Made by a program: the position numbers and the translations under genes. From TC-15 sp034437275 (GTDB taxonomy: Bacteria; Chloroflexota; Anaerolineae; Aggregatilineales; Aggregatilineaceae): a DNA stretch of 64,000 nt. Below the pieces are notes generated by a model, which worked only from the letters and a program-made list of their open reading frames with translations, made no database searches and had not been told where the DNA came from. Within the stretch, counting starts at the first letter, position 1. Every line of letters starts with the position of its first letter. Below, piece after piece: positions 17,157 to 24,968 of this stretch. The stretch is from positions 24,255 to 88,254 of the forward strand of contig DAOTUD010000065.1 in NCBI GenBank assembly GCA_034437275.1, in the 5' to 3' direction.

Positions 17157-18314
17157 ATGGAAGAGGATAAGCAACTTCGTCCTCCTACTCAGCAGCAGCG
17201 AGATGAATACTACGTCCGTCGCAATCCCTGGATAGAGGTTTTGACGGCGGGGCCATTGCAGTTGCTGGTGTCGTTGATTATTCCGGTAATTGCGTTTATT
17301 GTGCTGTGGCGCAGTTTCATTTTCATGCGCGACAGCGAAGCATCGAAAGTCTCGATTGCAATCGTGGCGCTGCTGGTTGGGGTGTTTGGCATTTGGGTCC
17401 TATATATTGCCATGAACAACCTGGTCGAGCGCCTGCCTATTCGGTTTAGGGATGCGCTACGGCCCTATATTTTTGTAGGGCCGGCGATGGCAGTTCTGAC
17501 CGTTTTTCTGGTTTACCCCTCCATCAATACGGTTGTACGTAGTCTGATGGACAAAAATTCAGAAGAATGGGTCGGGTTGGAAAACTACGAGACAATTTTT
17601 ACCAACGCAGGACTGCTGAGCACCATGAAGAACAATGTGTTGTGGATTGTCGTGGTGACGACCGTTACTGTGTCTGTGGGGCTGCTGATCGCGGTGCTTG
17701 TTGACCGCATTGGGCGCTGGGAACCGCTTGCCAAAGCGTTGATTTTCCTCCCGATGGCGATCTCGGCAGTCGGGGCCAGCGTGATCTGGAAGTTTATGTA
17801 TCATAAGGTGTCTTTTGAAGGTCGCCCACAGATCGGTCTTGTAAACGCGGTCATGGAAGGACTAGGGCTAGAACCAATTGCCTTTATCCGCGAGTCTCCG
17901 ATCAACAACTATGCGCTTATGGCCGTGATGATCTGGTTGTGGACCGGGTTCTGTATGGTCATTTTGTCTTCGGCAGTCAAGGGGGTTCCAGAGGAACTTC
18001 TTGAGGCGGCGCGCATTGATGGCGCGAGCGAGGTTGTTATCTTCTTCCGGGTGATCATACCCGTGATCAGCCCCACGATCCTCACTGTCTCGACTACGAT
18101 TTTGATCATGGTGCTTAAGGTCTTCGACATTGTATATGTGTTCAAAGGCCAGCTTTATGATGCCAACGTGGTAGCCAACGAGATGTTCATTCAATTGTTC
18201 CAGGGCGGAGACCCCAACTATGGTTTGGGTAGCGCGTTAGCAACCTTGCTGCTCATTGCTGTGCTGCCACTGATCTTCTGGAATATTCGCAGCCTGCGGA
18301 AAGAGAGGGGCTAG
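17157..18314 (+). CDS. Sugar ABC transporter permease, MalF/AglF-like
   Basis: 385 residues from ATG 17157, with AAGGAGA 6 bases upstream; the GTG at 17130 lies before that ribosome site. Two extra N-terminal membrane helices (about 40-60 and 70-92) precede the six-helix core. The EAA loop is EELLEAARIDGASEVVIFFR followed by VIIPVISPTI, the contact site for the ATPase. Other MalF/AglF marks are YPSINTVVRSLMD and WVGLENYETIF. It overlaps nothing but lies 4 bases from the next permease. No ATPase gene is in the window, so a shared MsmK/UgpC-type ATPase elsewhere probably powers the pair. Confidence 0.92.
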   Translation: MEEDKQLRPPTQQQRDEYYVRRNPWIEVLTAGPLQLLVSLIIPVIAFIVLWRSFIFMRDSEASKVSIAIVALLVGVFGIWVLYIAMNNLVERLPIRFRDALRPYIFVGPAMAVLTVFLVYPSINTVVRSLMDKNSEEWVGLENYETIFTNAGLLSTMKNNVLWIVVVTTVTVSVGLLIAVLVDRIGRWEPLAKALIFLPMAISAVGASVIWKFMYHKVSFEGRPQIGLVNAVMEGLGLEPIAFIRESPINNYALMAVMIWLWTGFCMVILSSAVKGVPEELLEAARIDGASEVVIFFRVIIPVISPTILTVSTTILIMVLKVFDIVYVFKGQLYDANVVANEMFIQLFQGGDPNYGLGSALATLLLIAVLPLIFWNIRSLRKERG

Positions 18315-18318
18315 GTCA

Positions 18319-21300
18319 ATGTTATCACTCGCTACCACAAAAGAACGAGTGGGTATCCGACGGTTCCTGACACGCACACCGGTGTTTATCGCCGTGATTG
18401 CGCTCAGTTTCATTTGGTCACTTCCGACGATTGGCTTGTTTGGGACGTCGTTCCGAACGTCTACGGACATCAACGAAACAGGTTGGTGGACCGCTTTCCA
18501 GCCTCGGCATGGCAATCCTGATTATAATCGTGCCGAAAACAGGGTGGAGGAGTCTGAAGTACGACTGACCAACCGCCAAAATCGCCAGACGGAAGTTGGG
18601 GCGACTGTGGTGTTGGCTGAAGCCCATCTTGGCGCGCAAGATCAGGCAGCTAATGATCAAATCAACGAGATTATGTCCTGGACAACTATGTTGGACGACA
18701 CTGAAGACACGCTGGATGATCTGCGTGGTGATAGTGCTCTGCCTGACATTGAGGGGGCTGAGGACGCGCAGCAGGCGGTTGGCGATGCGCTGACCACGCT
18801 GTATACCGTTGTCTCCGAAGCGCGCAATACACCGACCGCTGATCGAGCGGGCGAACTGGCTGAAGCCTTTGGTGGTGCACACAATGCACTAACCGAGGTG
18901 ACGCTGCCCGAAATCGAAGCCGTCGCGGAAGCCCAGGCCATCCTAGCAGAGGCTGAAGAAATGCTGGCTCAGCTTCAAGAGTCAGCATATTTGACGGAGC
19001 GTTTGAGTGTGCTTGATGCCTCGCTGGCAGAGGCGCAAGCTACGACATCCGCCCAGCGCATCGATGACTTGGCGACCAAGCTAGACAATGCGCAGTCAAT
19101 GCTAAGCAACATCAACGTGGCTGAAGTTCCTCAGGTTGAGGAGATACAGGCGGCTTTGACGGAGGCGCAGGCTGCCTTGGCGAATGCCGATGCGTTGGCA
19201 TCTCAGATGCAGGAAAAACAGACTGTTTTTGAAGATGCAAAGACCGAGTTTTATGAAAATCGGATGATTATCGCCAAGTCGCAGGCTGCGTTGGAGGGGG
19301 CCGAGGAGGCTATCTCGAATCGCCAGAAAGAAGCCGGGACGGCGTTTAATGAAGCCGATCTGGCGTTGAATCCGGTTGAACGACTCTTAGAGGATGTCCA
19401 GACTGTCCAGGCGGACGTTGATGATGCCCAGGCGGAGCTTGATCAAGCCGAAGCCGAGCTAGCGGGTACGACTGAAGCACTGCTGACGGCAACCGTTGAT
19501 GAGACGCAGGCGGTGTTGAATGTACTGGTGCAGGCGCGCGGTGATGATGCCGGGTTTAGCCTGGGGAATGCGAGTGACATTCAGGCTCAGTCTAGGGCTG
19601 CGTTGGATACGGTCACAGTGTTGATGGACGAGGTCGAAACGGCGCAGGCGGATGTGCAGGAAGCGCGTGCCCAGTTAGAGCAGTCGACAGCCGTCCTGGC
19701 TGAAGCCGAAGCCTCCCTGGAAGCACAGGAAAGTGGTGGCAAAGTCTTCGAGAGCGCGATGAAGTCGGCGCGCAGTGCGTTGGTCCGTGCTGAATCAGCT
19801 TTGAGCAGCACGAACACGGACGCTCAGGAAATCTTGACCGATGCGATCGCGGAAGTCAACGAAGCCGAGCAAGATGAAGTAGCAGAACGACTGCTTACCG
19901 CGCTGACAGAAACCTCTACCACTATCGAAGCGCCGCTTAGCGAGGCGCAGGCCTTGATGGCTGAAGCGCATACGATGATGAATGAGGCTGAAACGGTGGA
20001 GGCTGCGTTGGCAGCCCTGGAGAAGGCGGACGAAGCGCTAGCCCAGGTCGACGACGTGACGAGCCATCTGGATGACCAGTCTGACGCCATCAACCGTGTT
20101 GACCTGCTGGGGGATGAACTTGACGAACTGCAAGGCAAACTGGCTGATGAAATCGACACGGCTGCCAGCAAGATCGAGGAAGCCCAGACTGGGCTAACCG
20201 AGGTTCGCAATGTGCTAGCGGAGTCTCATGTTCAGGATGCCGATGCGACGTTGAATGCGCTGTTGCTGGCCGAGATCGAAGGCGATGAAATCACCGCTGT
20301 TCAGCAGGCGCAGGAAGCATATGTGGAAGCTCAAGATACGCTTAAGAACGCTGAAGCGGCTTTGGAGCAGGCGAAGGCTGAACAGGCTGCGGCTGAAGAA
20401 GCACTGGCTGATGCCAAGGCCTTGGCGGCTGCTGTGGCTAACGTTGATACGATGGTGACGGACGTGCAGGCGTTGGCTACGGATGCGGGGATGGATGTGC
20501 CGGCTGAACTAGCCGAAGCATCGACACAGACACAGACCCTTACCGAGCAGATTGACGCTTTCGTGGCGGAGAAACAAGCAGCGCTGGAGGCCGCTAACAC
20601 AGCGGTTGACGATGCCGAGACGGCACTGGCGGAAGCGCAAGCGGCGCTGCCAGAGGCCCGTGAGGCTCGTTTGGCAGCGTTGTCCGCGGCGTTAGATGCT
20701 TCGGCGGACGAAGCGATAGCTGTGCTTGAGGAACAGGATGATGCTGCCGAGCCGTTGCAGATTTTGGAGACGGCCAAGGCACAAAGCCAGGCACGCGGCA
20801 TCCTGTTGGACATGGAAGAACAACTCCCCGTCATCGAAACTACTGCGCGTGATATAGTCGTGGCTTTCGAGGCCCGGCAAGACCAAACCTCGATTGAGAC
20901 CAACGTGCTAGGGGCCAGCTTGACAAACGCAAAATATGAGTGGACGCTCGAGCGGACCGACGAGTATATCTACTTCGGGGCCGGCGAATGGGAAGACCAG
21001 TGGACACTGAACAACTACGAAGAGGTCTTCAGCGAGCAGTACAACATTGATGATGCGTTTGTCAACAGCTTGATCATCACCATTCCGTCGGTGGTCATCC
21101 CGATCACAGTGGCTGCATTTGCTGCATATGCGTTTGCATGGTTGGAATTCCCAGGCCGCAATCTCTTCTTCGCGGTGGTGGTGATCCTGATGGTCGTACC
21201 GCTGCATACGGCGTTGATGCCGATCTTGCGCATGTACGTTGATATTGACCTTAACGGCACCTATCTTGGTATCTGGCTGGCGCATACCGGCTTTGGTATG

Positions 21301-21684
21301 CCGCTTGCGGTCTATCTACTGTACGGATACATCTCGACCATCCCGCGTGAGGTGATGGAATCGGCGTCCATTGATGGGGCCTCTCCTTTCACTGCATTCA
21401 CACGGTTGATCCTGCCGCTCTCGGTGCCAGCGATTGCCTCGTTCACGATCTTCCAGTTCTTGTGGGTCTGGAACGATTTGCTGGTGGCCCTGGTGTTCCT
21501 CGGTACGAATGACGAAGTCCGGCCTTTGACCCGTGCGCTATCTGAGATGGTTGGCTCGAAGGGTGAGGCCTGGGAAGTGTTGACGGCTGGTGCATTTATC
21601 ACCATCATTTTGCCGCTGTTCGTGTTCTTTGCGCTCCAGCGGTACTTTGTGCGTGGTATGATGGCCGGTTCGGTGAAAGGCTAG
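18319..21684 (+). CDS. MalG/AglG-like permease with ~820-residue coiled-coil insertion
   Basis: 1121 residues, about three times the family norm. Residues 1-60 hold the first membrane helix (VFIAVIALSFIWSLPTIGLF) and the AglG-type SFRTSTDINETGWWTAF. From about residue 64 to 885 lies an inserted, almost wholly helical stretch rich in A, E, D, Q, L and T and poor in Gly, Pro and aromatics, with recurring phrases such as VAEAQAILAEAEEML, LTEAQAALANADAL and VQADVDDAQAELDQAEAEL. The permease then resumes at WTLNNYEEVF (residue 895) with five helices and a normal EAA loop (MESASIDGASPFTAFTRLIL). The frame is open throughout, so this is a true in-frame insertion in the first extracytoplasmic loop. 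Its role is unknown. Confidence 0.9.
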   Translation: MLSLATTKERVGIRRFLTRTPVFIAVIALSFIWSLPTIGLFGTSFRTSTDINETGWWTAFQPRHGNPDYNRAENRVEESEVRLTNRQNRQTEVGATVVLAEAHLGAQDQAANDQINEIMSWTTMLDDTEDTLDDLRGDSALPDIEGAEDAQQAVGDALTTLYTVVSEARNTPTADRAGELAEAFGGAHNALTEVTLPEIEAVAEAQAILAEAEEMLAQLQESAYLTERLSVLDASLAEAQATTSAQRIDDLATKLDNAQSMLSNINVAEVPQVEEIQAALTEAQAALANADALASQMQEKQTVFEDAKTEFYENRMIIAKSQAALEGAEEAISNRQKEAGTAFNEADLALNPVERLLEDVQTVQADVDDAQAELDQAEAELAGTTEALLTATVDETQAVLNVLVQARGDDAGFSLGNASDIQAQSRAALDTVTVLMDEVETAQADVQEARAQLEQSTAVLAEAEASLEAQESGGKVFESAMKSARSALVRAESALSSTNTDAQEILTDAIAEVNEAEQDEVAERLLTALTETSTTIEAPLSEAQALMAEAHTMMNEAETVEAALAALEKADEALAQVDDVTSHLDDQSDAINRVDLLGDELDELQGKLADEIDTAASKIEEAQTGLTEVRNVLAESHVQDADATLNALLLAEIEGDEITAVQQAQEAYVEAQDTLKNAEAALEQAKAEQAAAEEALADAKALAAAVANVDTMVTDVQALATDAGMDVPAELAEASTQTQTLTEQIDAFVAEKQAALEAANTAVDDAETALAEAQAALPEAREARLAALSAALDASADEAIAVLEEQDDAAEPLQILETAKAQSQARGILLDMEEQLPVIETTARDIVVAFEARQDQTSIETNVLGASLTNAKYEWTLERTDEYIYFGAGEWEDQWTLNNYEEVFSEQYNIDDAFVNSLIITIPSVVIPITVAAFAAYAFAWLEFPGRNLFFAVVVILMVVPLHTALMPILRMYVDIDLNGTYLGIWLAHTGFGMPLAVYLLYGYISTIPREVMESASIDGASPFTAFTRLILPLSVPAIASFTIFQFLWVWNDLLVALVFLGTNDEVRPLTRALSEMVGSKGEAWEVLTAGAFITIILPLFVFFALQRYFVRGMMAGSVKG

Positions 21685-21721
21685 TTGTTAGCTTTCAACA
21701 CATACGTACATCGATAATAGT

Positions 21722-21758
21722 CAACGACATGGGTCACACATGCTGGCCCATGTTGTTG
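21722..21758 (+). terminator. Hairpin ending the sugar-importer operon
   Basis: CAACGACATGGG (21722-21733) pairs along its full length, with one G-T, with CCCATGTTGTTG (21747-21758); loop 13 bases. It lies 38 bases after the permease stop. The following sequence has only scattered T, so it may be a weak intrinsic terminator or an mRNA 3' end. Confidence 0.5.
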
Positions 21759-21774
21759 TTGGAGATGCTGCGAT

Positions 21775-21803
21775 TTGTCTTGCGTTTCGTGTTCATGTAC
21801 AAT
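21775..21803 (+). promoter_or_regulatory. Candidate promoter of the 21886 membrane-protein gene
   Basis: TTGTCT (21775-21780), 17-base spacer, TACAAT (21798-21803). Predicted start near 21810. It implies that the following gene is transcribed separately from the importer operon. Confidence 0.5.
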
Positions 21804-21885
21804 GCTTCTCAGTAACAGTTAGTTTAGTGGCGAAGCACGTGCTACCACGTTCTGTGGCAGCCTTAAAGAAGAAAGGCTAGACCTT

Positions 21886-23085
21886 ATGGGACGCCTTATG
21901 ACCCAATTCAAAATTATGGCCAAGCCGGTATTAGGCTCGATGGCCCCGGCATTGTTCCGGCTGGGGTTTGTCTTGCTTGGTCTGGTCATCGGCCTGGTAT
22001 GGGCCTATCAGATCGCGCCGGTCAAGTTCGAAAACGCGGAGCCAGTGCATCTTGGTACGAACTATAAAGATGAGTGGATCAAAGGGGCGGCTGCCGAATA
22101 TTATACATTGCGAGTGGCCGAACAAGCACGTGAGCGTGTGATTGCGGCTGGCGTGACGCAAGGACGGATCGAAAAGCTGCGGGATGTGGCGGCAGAAAAC
22201 AACGACAACGAGCTGAGACAACAGCTTGATGCGCTGTTGGATGCCACTTTTCTGGATCAACAATATGGCGCTGAGGTCAAATCACAAGCTGCCGACCAGG
22301 CGGACTCGGTTGAAAGCAGCGCCATTCGAAATTTACTGTTCGGTCCAGTGTCGTGCTTCGTCGGGACCACTGTGATTGGCATTATTCTGGCGCTCTTTAT
22401 GACGTTCTACTGGGCAGTGCCAGTTGGTAAATGGGCGGAAAAGAAAGGTCCTGCCCCTGCCGGTACCACGTCGGCTGTGAGCGGTGCCGGGTCAACCCAT
22501 GCTGAGCGTGTGGCTGCATCGAGAGCGGTAGCCGAGAAGAAGACCGATTTTGCCGCGACCGGTGAACAGCCGCCCATTAGCCAGCACATGTCCACCTATA
22601 TTCTGGGCGACGATTTGTACGACGACTCGTTTAGTATCGAAACCGCCTCTGGCGAATTTCTGGGCGAATGTGGGTCTGGTATTTCGGAAACGATTGGGGT
22701 GGGCGATCCCAAGAAAGTAACGGCTATTGAAGTGTGGCTGTTTGACAAAGACGATATCCGCACGGTGACCAAAGTGATCATGTCCGAGCATGCCTTCAAT
22801 GATCAGGCGTTGCGGACGAAACTGGCTCCGAAAGGGGAAGCAGTTAAAGCGGAGCCGGGGGCGGTTACGGTGCTCGAGACGCAATCTCTGCGTTTGCAGG
22901 TCCGGTTGGTAGACTTGCAGTATGGCGAGGGGGCACTGCCACCAAACAGCTTTTTTGAACGCTTCACGGTCGAGCTAGCGTCGTGGCCGAACGAGGACGG
23001 CGGAGGGGCCGAGAGCGACGATGCCCCGCCTGCTCCGCCGGAGTCGACGGCGTTTGGCGATACGTCAGAGCTGCTGAACTACTAA
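21886..23085 (+). CDS. Two-helix membrane protein of unknown function
   Basis: 399 residues; I do not recognise the family. One membrane helix lies near residues 22-42 (LFRLGFVLLGLVIGLVWAY), followed by an extracytoplasmic helical segment (about 45-145, with AEYYTLRVAEQARERVI), a second helix near 150-180 (VSCFVGTTVIGIILALFMTF), then a cytoplasmic C-terminal half with an Ala-rich linker and a beta-rich domain (ISQHMSTYILGDDLYDDSFS; DKDDIRTVTKVIMSEHAF). The tail is acidic and proline-rich. A CW/GC-type cysteine pattern is absent. It follows the importer operon but has its own promoter candidate and is followed by a strong terminator, so it appears monocistronic. Confidence 0.7.
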   Translation: MGRLMTQFKIMAKPVLGSMAPALFRLGFVLLGLVIGLVWAYQIAPVKFENAEPVHLGTNYKDEWIKGAAAEYYTLRVAEQARERVIAAGVTQGRIEKLRDVAAENNDNELRQQLDALLDATFLDQQYGAEVKSQAADQADSVESSAIRNLLFGPVSCFVGTTVIGIILALFMTFYWAVPVGKWAEKKGPAPAGTTSAVSGAGSTHAERVAASRAVAEKKTDFAATGEQPPISQHMSTYILGDDLYDDSFSIETASGEFLGECGSGISETIGVGDPKKVTAIEVWLFDKDDIRTVTKVIMSEHAFNDQALRTKLAPKGEAVKAEPGAVTVLETQSLRLQVRLVDLQYGEGALPPNSFFERFTVELASWPNEDGGGAESDDAPPAPPESTAFGDTSELLNY

Positions 23086-23112
23086 ATTCCGTGACGCTGA
23101 AATGAGAAAAAG

Positions 23113-23150
23113 AGAACCTGTGTGGAGGTTACACAGGTTCTTTAATTTTT
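23113..23150 (+). terminator. Bidirectional Rho-independent terminator
   Basis: AGAACCTGTGT (23113-23123) pairs perfectly with ACACAGGTTCT (23131-23141), followed by TTAATTTTT on the plus strand; the minus side is followed by CTTTTTCTC. It sits between the convergent 21886 gene and greA and can serve both. Confidence 0.85.
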
Positions 23151-23163
23151 GTGGTGTGGCAGA

Positions 23164-23640
23164 CTACCACGAAATCGCTTTGATCGTAACTGTCCATTCA
23201 CCGCCCGGAGTATGAACGGTGACCTTTTCGCCTTTTTTGTGTCCAAGTAATGCAGCGCCCATCGGACTTTCATTCGAGATTTTCCCGTTTCTCGGATCGG
23301 CCTCAGCCGCCCCCACGATGCGATAGGTTTCTTCTGGTTCATCTTCCGCCACGATGGTTACCTCACAGCCCAATGCGACTTCGGCGGGAGCTTTGCGGTC
23401 GCTGTCATCATCAATAATGGTGGCATAACGCAGCAAGTTTTCCAGGTATTGGATCCGCCCCTCAAGGAACCCTTGCTGTTCTTTGGCGTCGATGTAATCT
23501 GCATTTTCAGATAGGTCGCCTTGACTGATCGCTTCTTTGAGTTGGGCGGCCAGGGCAGGGCGTTTCTCTTTGATGAGATAGTCTAATTCCTTGCGGAGTT
23601 CGGCTGCGCCTTCGGCTGTAAGATATTGTTCTTCTGTCAT
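23164..23640 (-). CDS. greA: Transcription elongation factor GreA
   Basis: 158 residues, normal length. An N-terminal coiled coil (about 1-75) carries the conserved LRKELDYLIKEKRPALAAQL and GDLSENADYIDAKEQQGFLE, including the acidic tip residues D and E that stimulate transcript cleavage in backtracked RNA polymerase. The C-terminal FKBP-like domain ends in NESPMGAALLGHKKGEKVTV, as in all GreA. The start ATG 23640 follows GAGGTGAT. It has its own terminator and appears monocistronic. Confidence 0.96.
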   Translation of the reverse strand: MTEEQYLTAEGAAELRKELDYLIKEKRPALAAQLKEAISQGDLSENADYIDAKEQQGFLEGRIQYLENLLRYATIIDDDSDRKAPAEVALGCEVTIVAEDEPEETYRIVGAAEADPRNGKISNESPMGAALLGHKKGEKVTVHTPGGEWTVTIKAISW

Positions 23641-23719
23641 ATTGATATCACCTCGAGTCGATTGTCGATACTACTTGCAAACTTATACGATTTATGCACG
23701 CTATTGTGTGCGATATGGG

Positions 23720-24877
23720 TTAGGGGCGTGTGAAGGGGTCGAACAAACGCTGCCATTCCTGGAGCGCGTAGCGATCCGTCATGCCGGCGATGTGATCGGT
23801 GATCGCACGATGCAGCCCCCTGTCCTTCACCACCTGTTGAACTGTTGGAGGGAGTTGTTCGGGGTCGGCCAGGTAGGTATTGAAGATTTGGGTCAAGAAG
23901 CGCTCGGCTTTAACGGCCATGCGGACAACGCGATAATGCCGGTAGAGTTTTTGATACAGGAAGTTTTTTAACTCACGGTTTATGTCGTTGATTTCGTCCG
24001 AATGGACCACGACATTGTGCGGGAGACGTTGCAGCGCGTCTGATGTTGGCAGATCATACTGGCGCAGCAGGGTGCTGCTGGCTTCAATGACGTCGTCGAT
24101 TTCGATGCCGATCAACCGGCGGACGAGGCGATGCCGGATTTGCTCGGTAAAGTTCCGCCCGTCCCAGCCAATGCTCTTCTTGAGCATTTGCCACAGGCGT
24201 AGATCATCCAACTGTTCGGGATGAATCAGCCCTGCGCGCAGTCCATCATCCAGATCGTGGGCATTATAGGCCAGCTCATCCGCGATGTTGGCAATTTGCG
24301 CTTCGATGCCACCGCGTTTGGCCGGATCAAAGCCTTGCGAGGCCGAGTCGCTCAAGTCGTATTCGGTTTCATGCTTGACAATGCCTTCGCGGACTTCGTG
24401 CGTCAGGTTCAGGCCCGGCCAGTCTGGATAACGCGCTTCGAGCTGAGTCACGATGCGCAGTGATTGTTTGTTGTGATCAAATCCCCCGTGTTCGGCCACC
24501 AACTTGTTCAGGATGCTTTCGCCAGAGTGCCCGAAAGGGGAATGGCCTAAATCGTGGCTGAGGCAGATTGCCTCGACTAAATCCTCATTCGCCCCCAGCG
24601 CGCGGGCCAGGCTACGGCCAATCTGCGCGACTTCCAGGGTATGGGTCAGACGGGTGCGATAGTAATCACCTTCATAGTTGATGAACACCTGGGTTTTGTA
24701 TTCCAGACGGCGGAAGGCAGTGGTATGCAGGATGCGATCCCGGTCCCGCTGGAAAGCGGTCCGGTATTGTTGCTCTGGATCAGGATATTCGCGGCCCTGG
24801 CTTTCGGCGCTTTTGAGCGCATAGGGCGCTAGTGTTTGTGTTTCAATCTGTTCCCATTGTTCGCGTGTAATATGCAT
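23720..24877 (-). CDS. dgt: Deoxyguanosinetriphosphate triphosphohydrolase-like protein
   Basis: 385 residues. HD-domain phosphohydrolase: R-T-R-L-T-H-T-L-E-V at about 73-82 gives the first metal histidine, SHDLGHSPFGHSGE (about 109-122) gives the HD pair and following histidines, and NIADELAYNAHDLDDGL supplies the final aspartate. These are the dNTPase signature elements (dNTP to deoxynucleoside plus triphosphate). The length and the HTTAFRRLEYKTQVF opening fit the shorter Dgt-like group common outside enterobacteria. It lies between greA and uvrB, with 90 bases to uvrB, and may be co-transcribed with the latter. Confidence 0.92.
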   Translation of the reverse strand: MHITREQWEQIETQTLAPYALKSAESQGREYPDPEQQYRTAFQRDRDRILHTTAFRRLEYKTQVFINYEGDYYRTRLTHTLEVAQIGRSLARALGANEDLVEAICLSHDLGHSPFGHSGESILNKLVAEHGGFDHNKQSLRIVTQLEARYPDWPGLNLTHEVREGIVKHETEYDLSDSASQGFDPAKRGGIEAQIANIADELAYNAHDLDDGLRAGLIHPEQLDDLRLWQMLKKSIGWDGRNFTEQIRHRLVRRLIGIEIDDVIEASSTLLRQYDLPTSDALQRLPHNVVVHSDEINDINRELKNFLYQKLYRHYRVVRMAVKAERFLTQIFNTYLADPEQLPPTVQQVVKDRGLHRAITDHIAGMTDRYALQEWQRLFDPFTRP

Positions 24878-24968
24878 AATAGCCTGTCCATCGAATACCG
24901 TGCTTGACTCTACAGACTACCTTAAATTGCCTCTTGACGCAACGTTACCGGAAGCGGATACCCAACTT

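Noticed and set aside
18508..20985. Possibility that the coiled-coil stretch is a separate inserted gene or element
   Set aside because: The reading frame is continuous into both permease halves, there are no terminal repeats or stop/start signals at the edges, and base composition resembles its neighbours.
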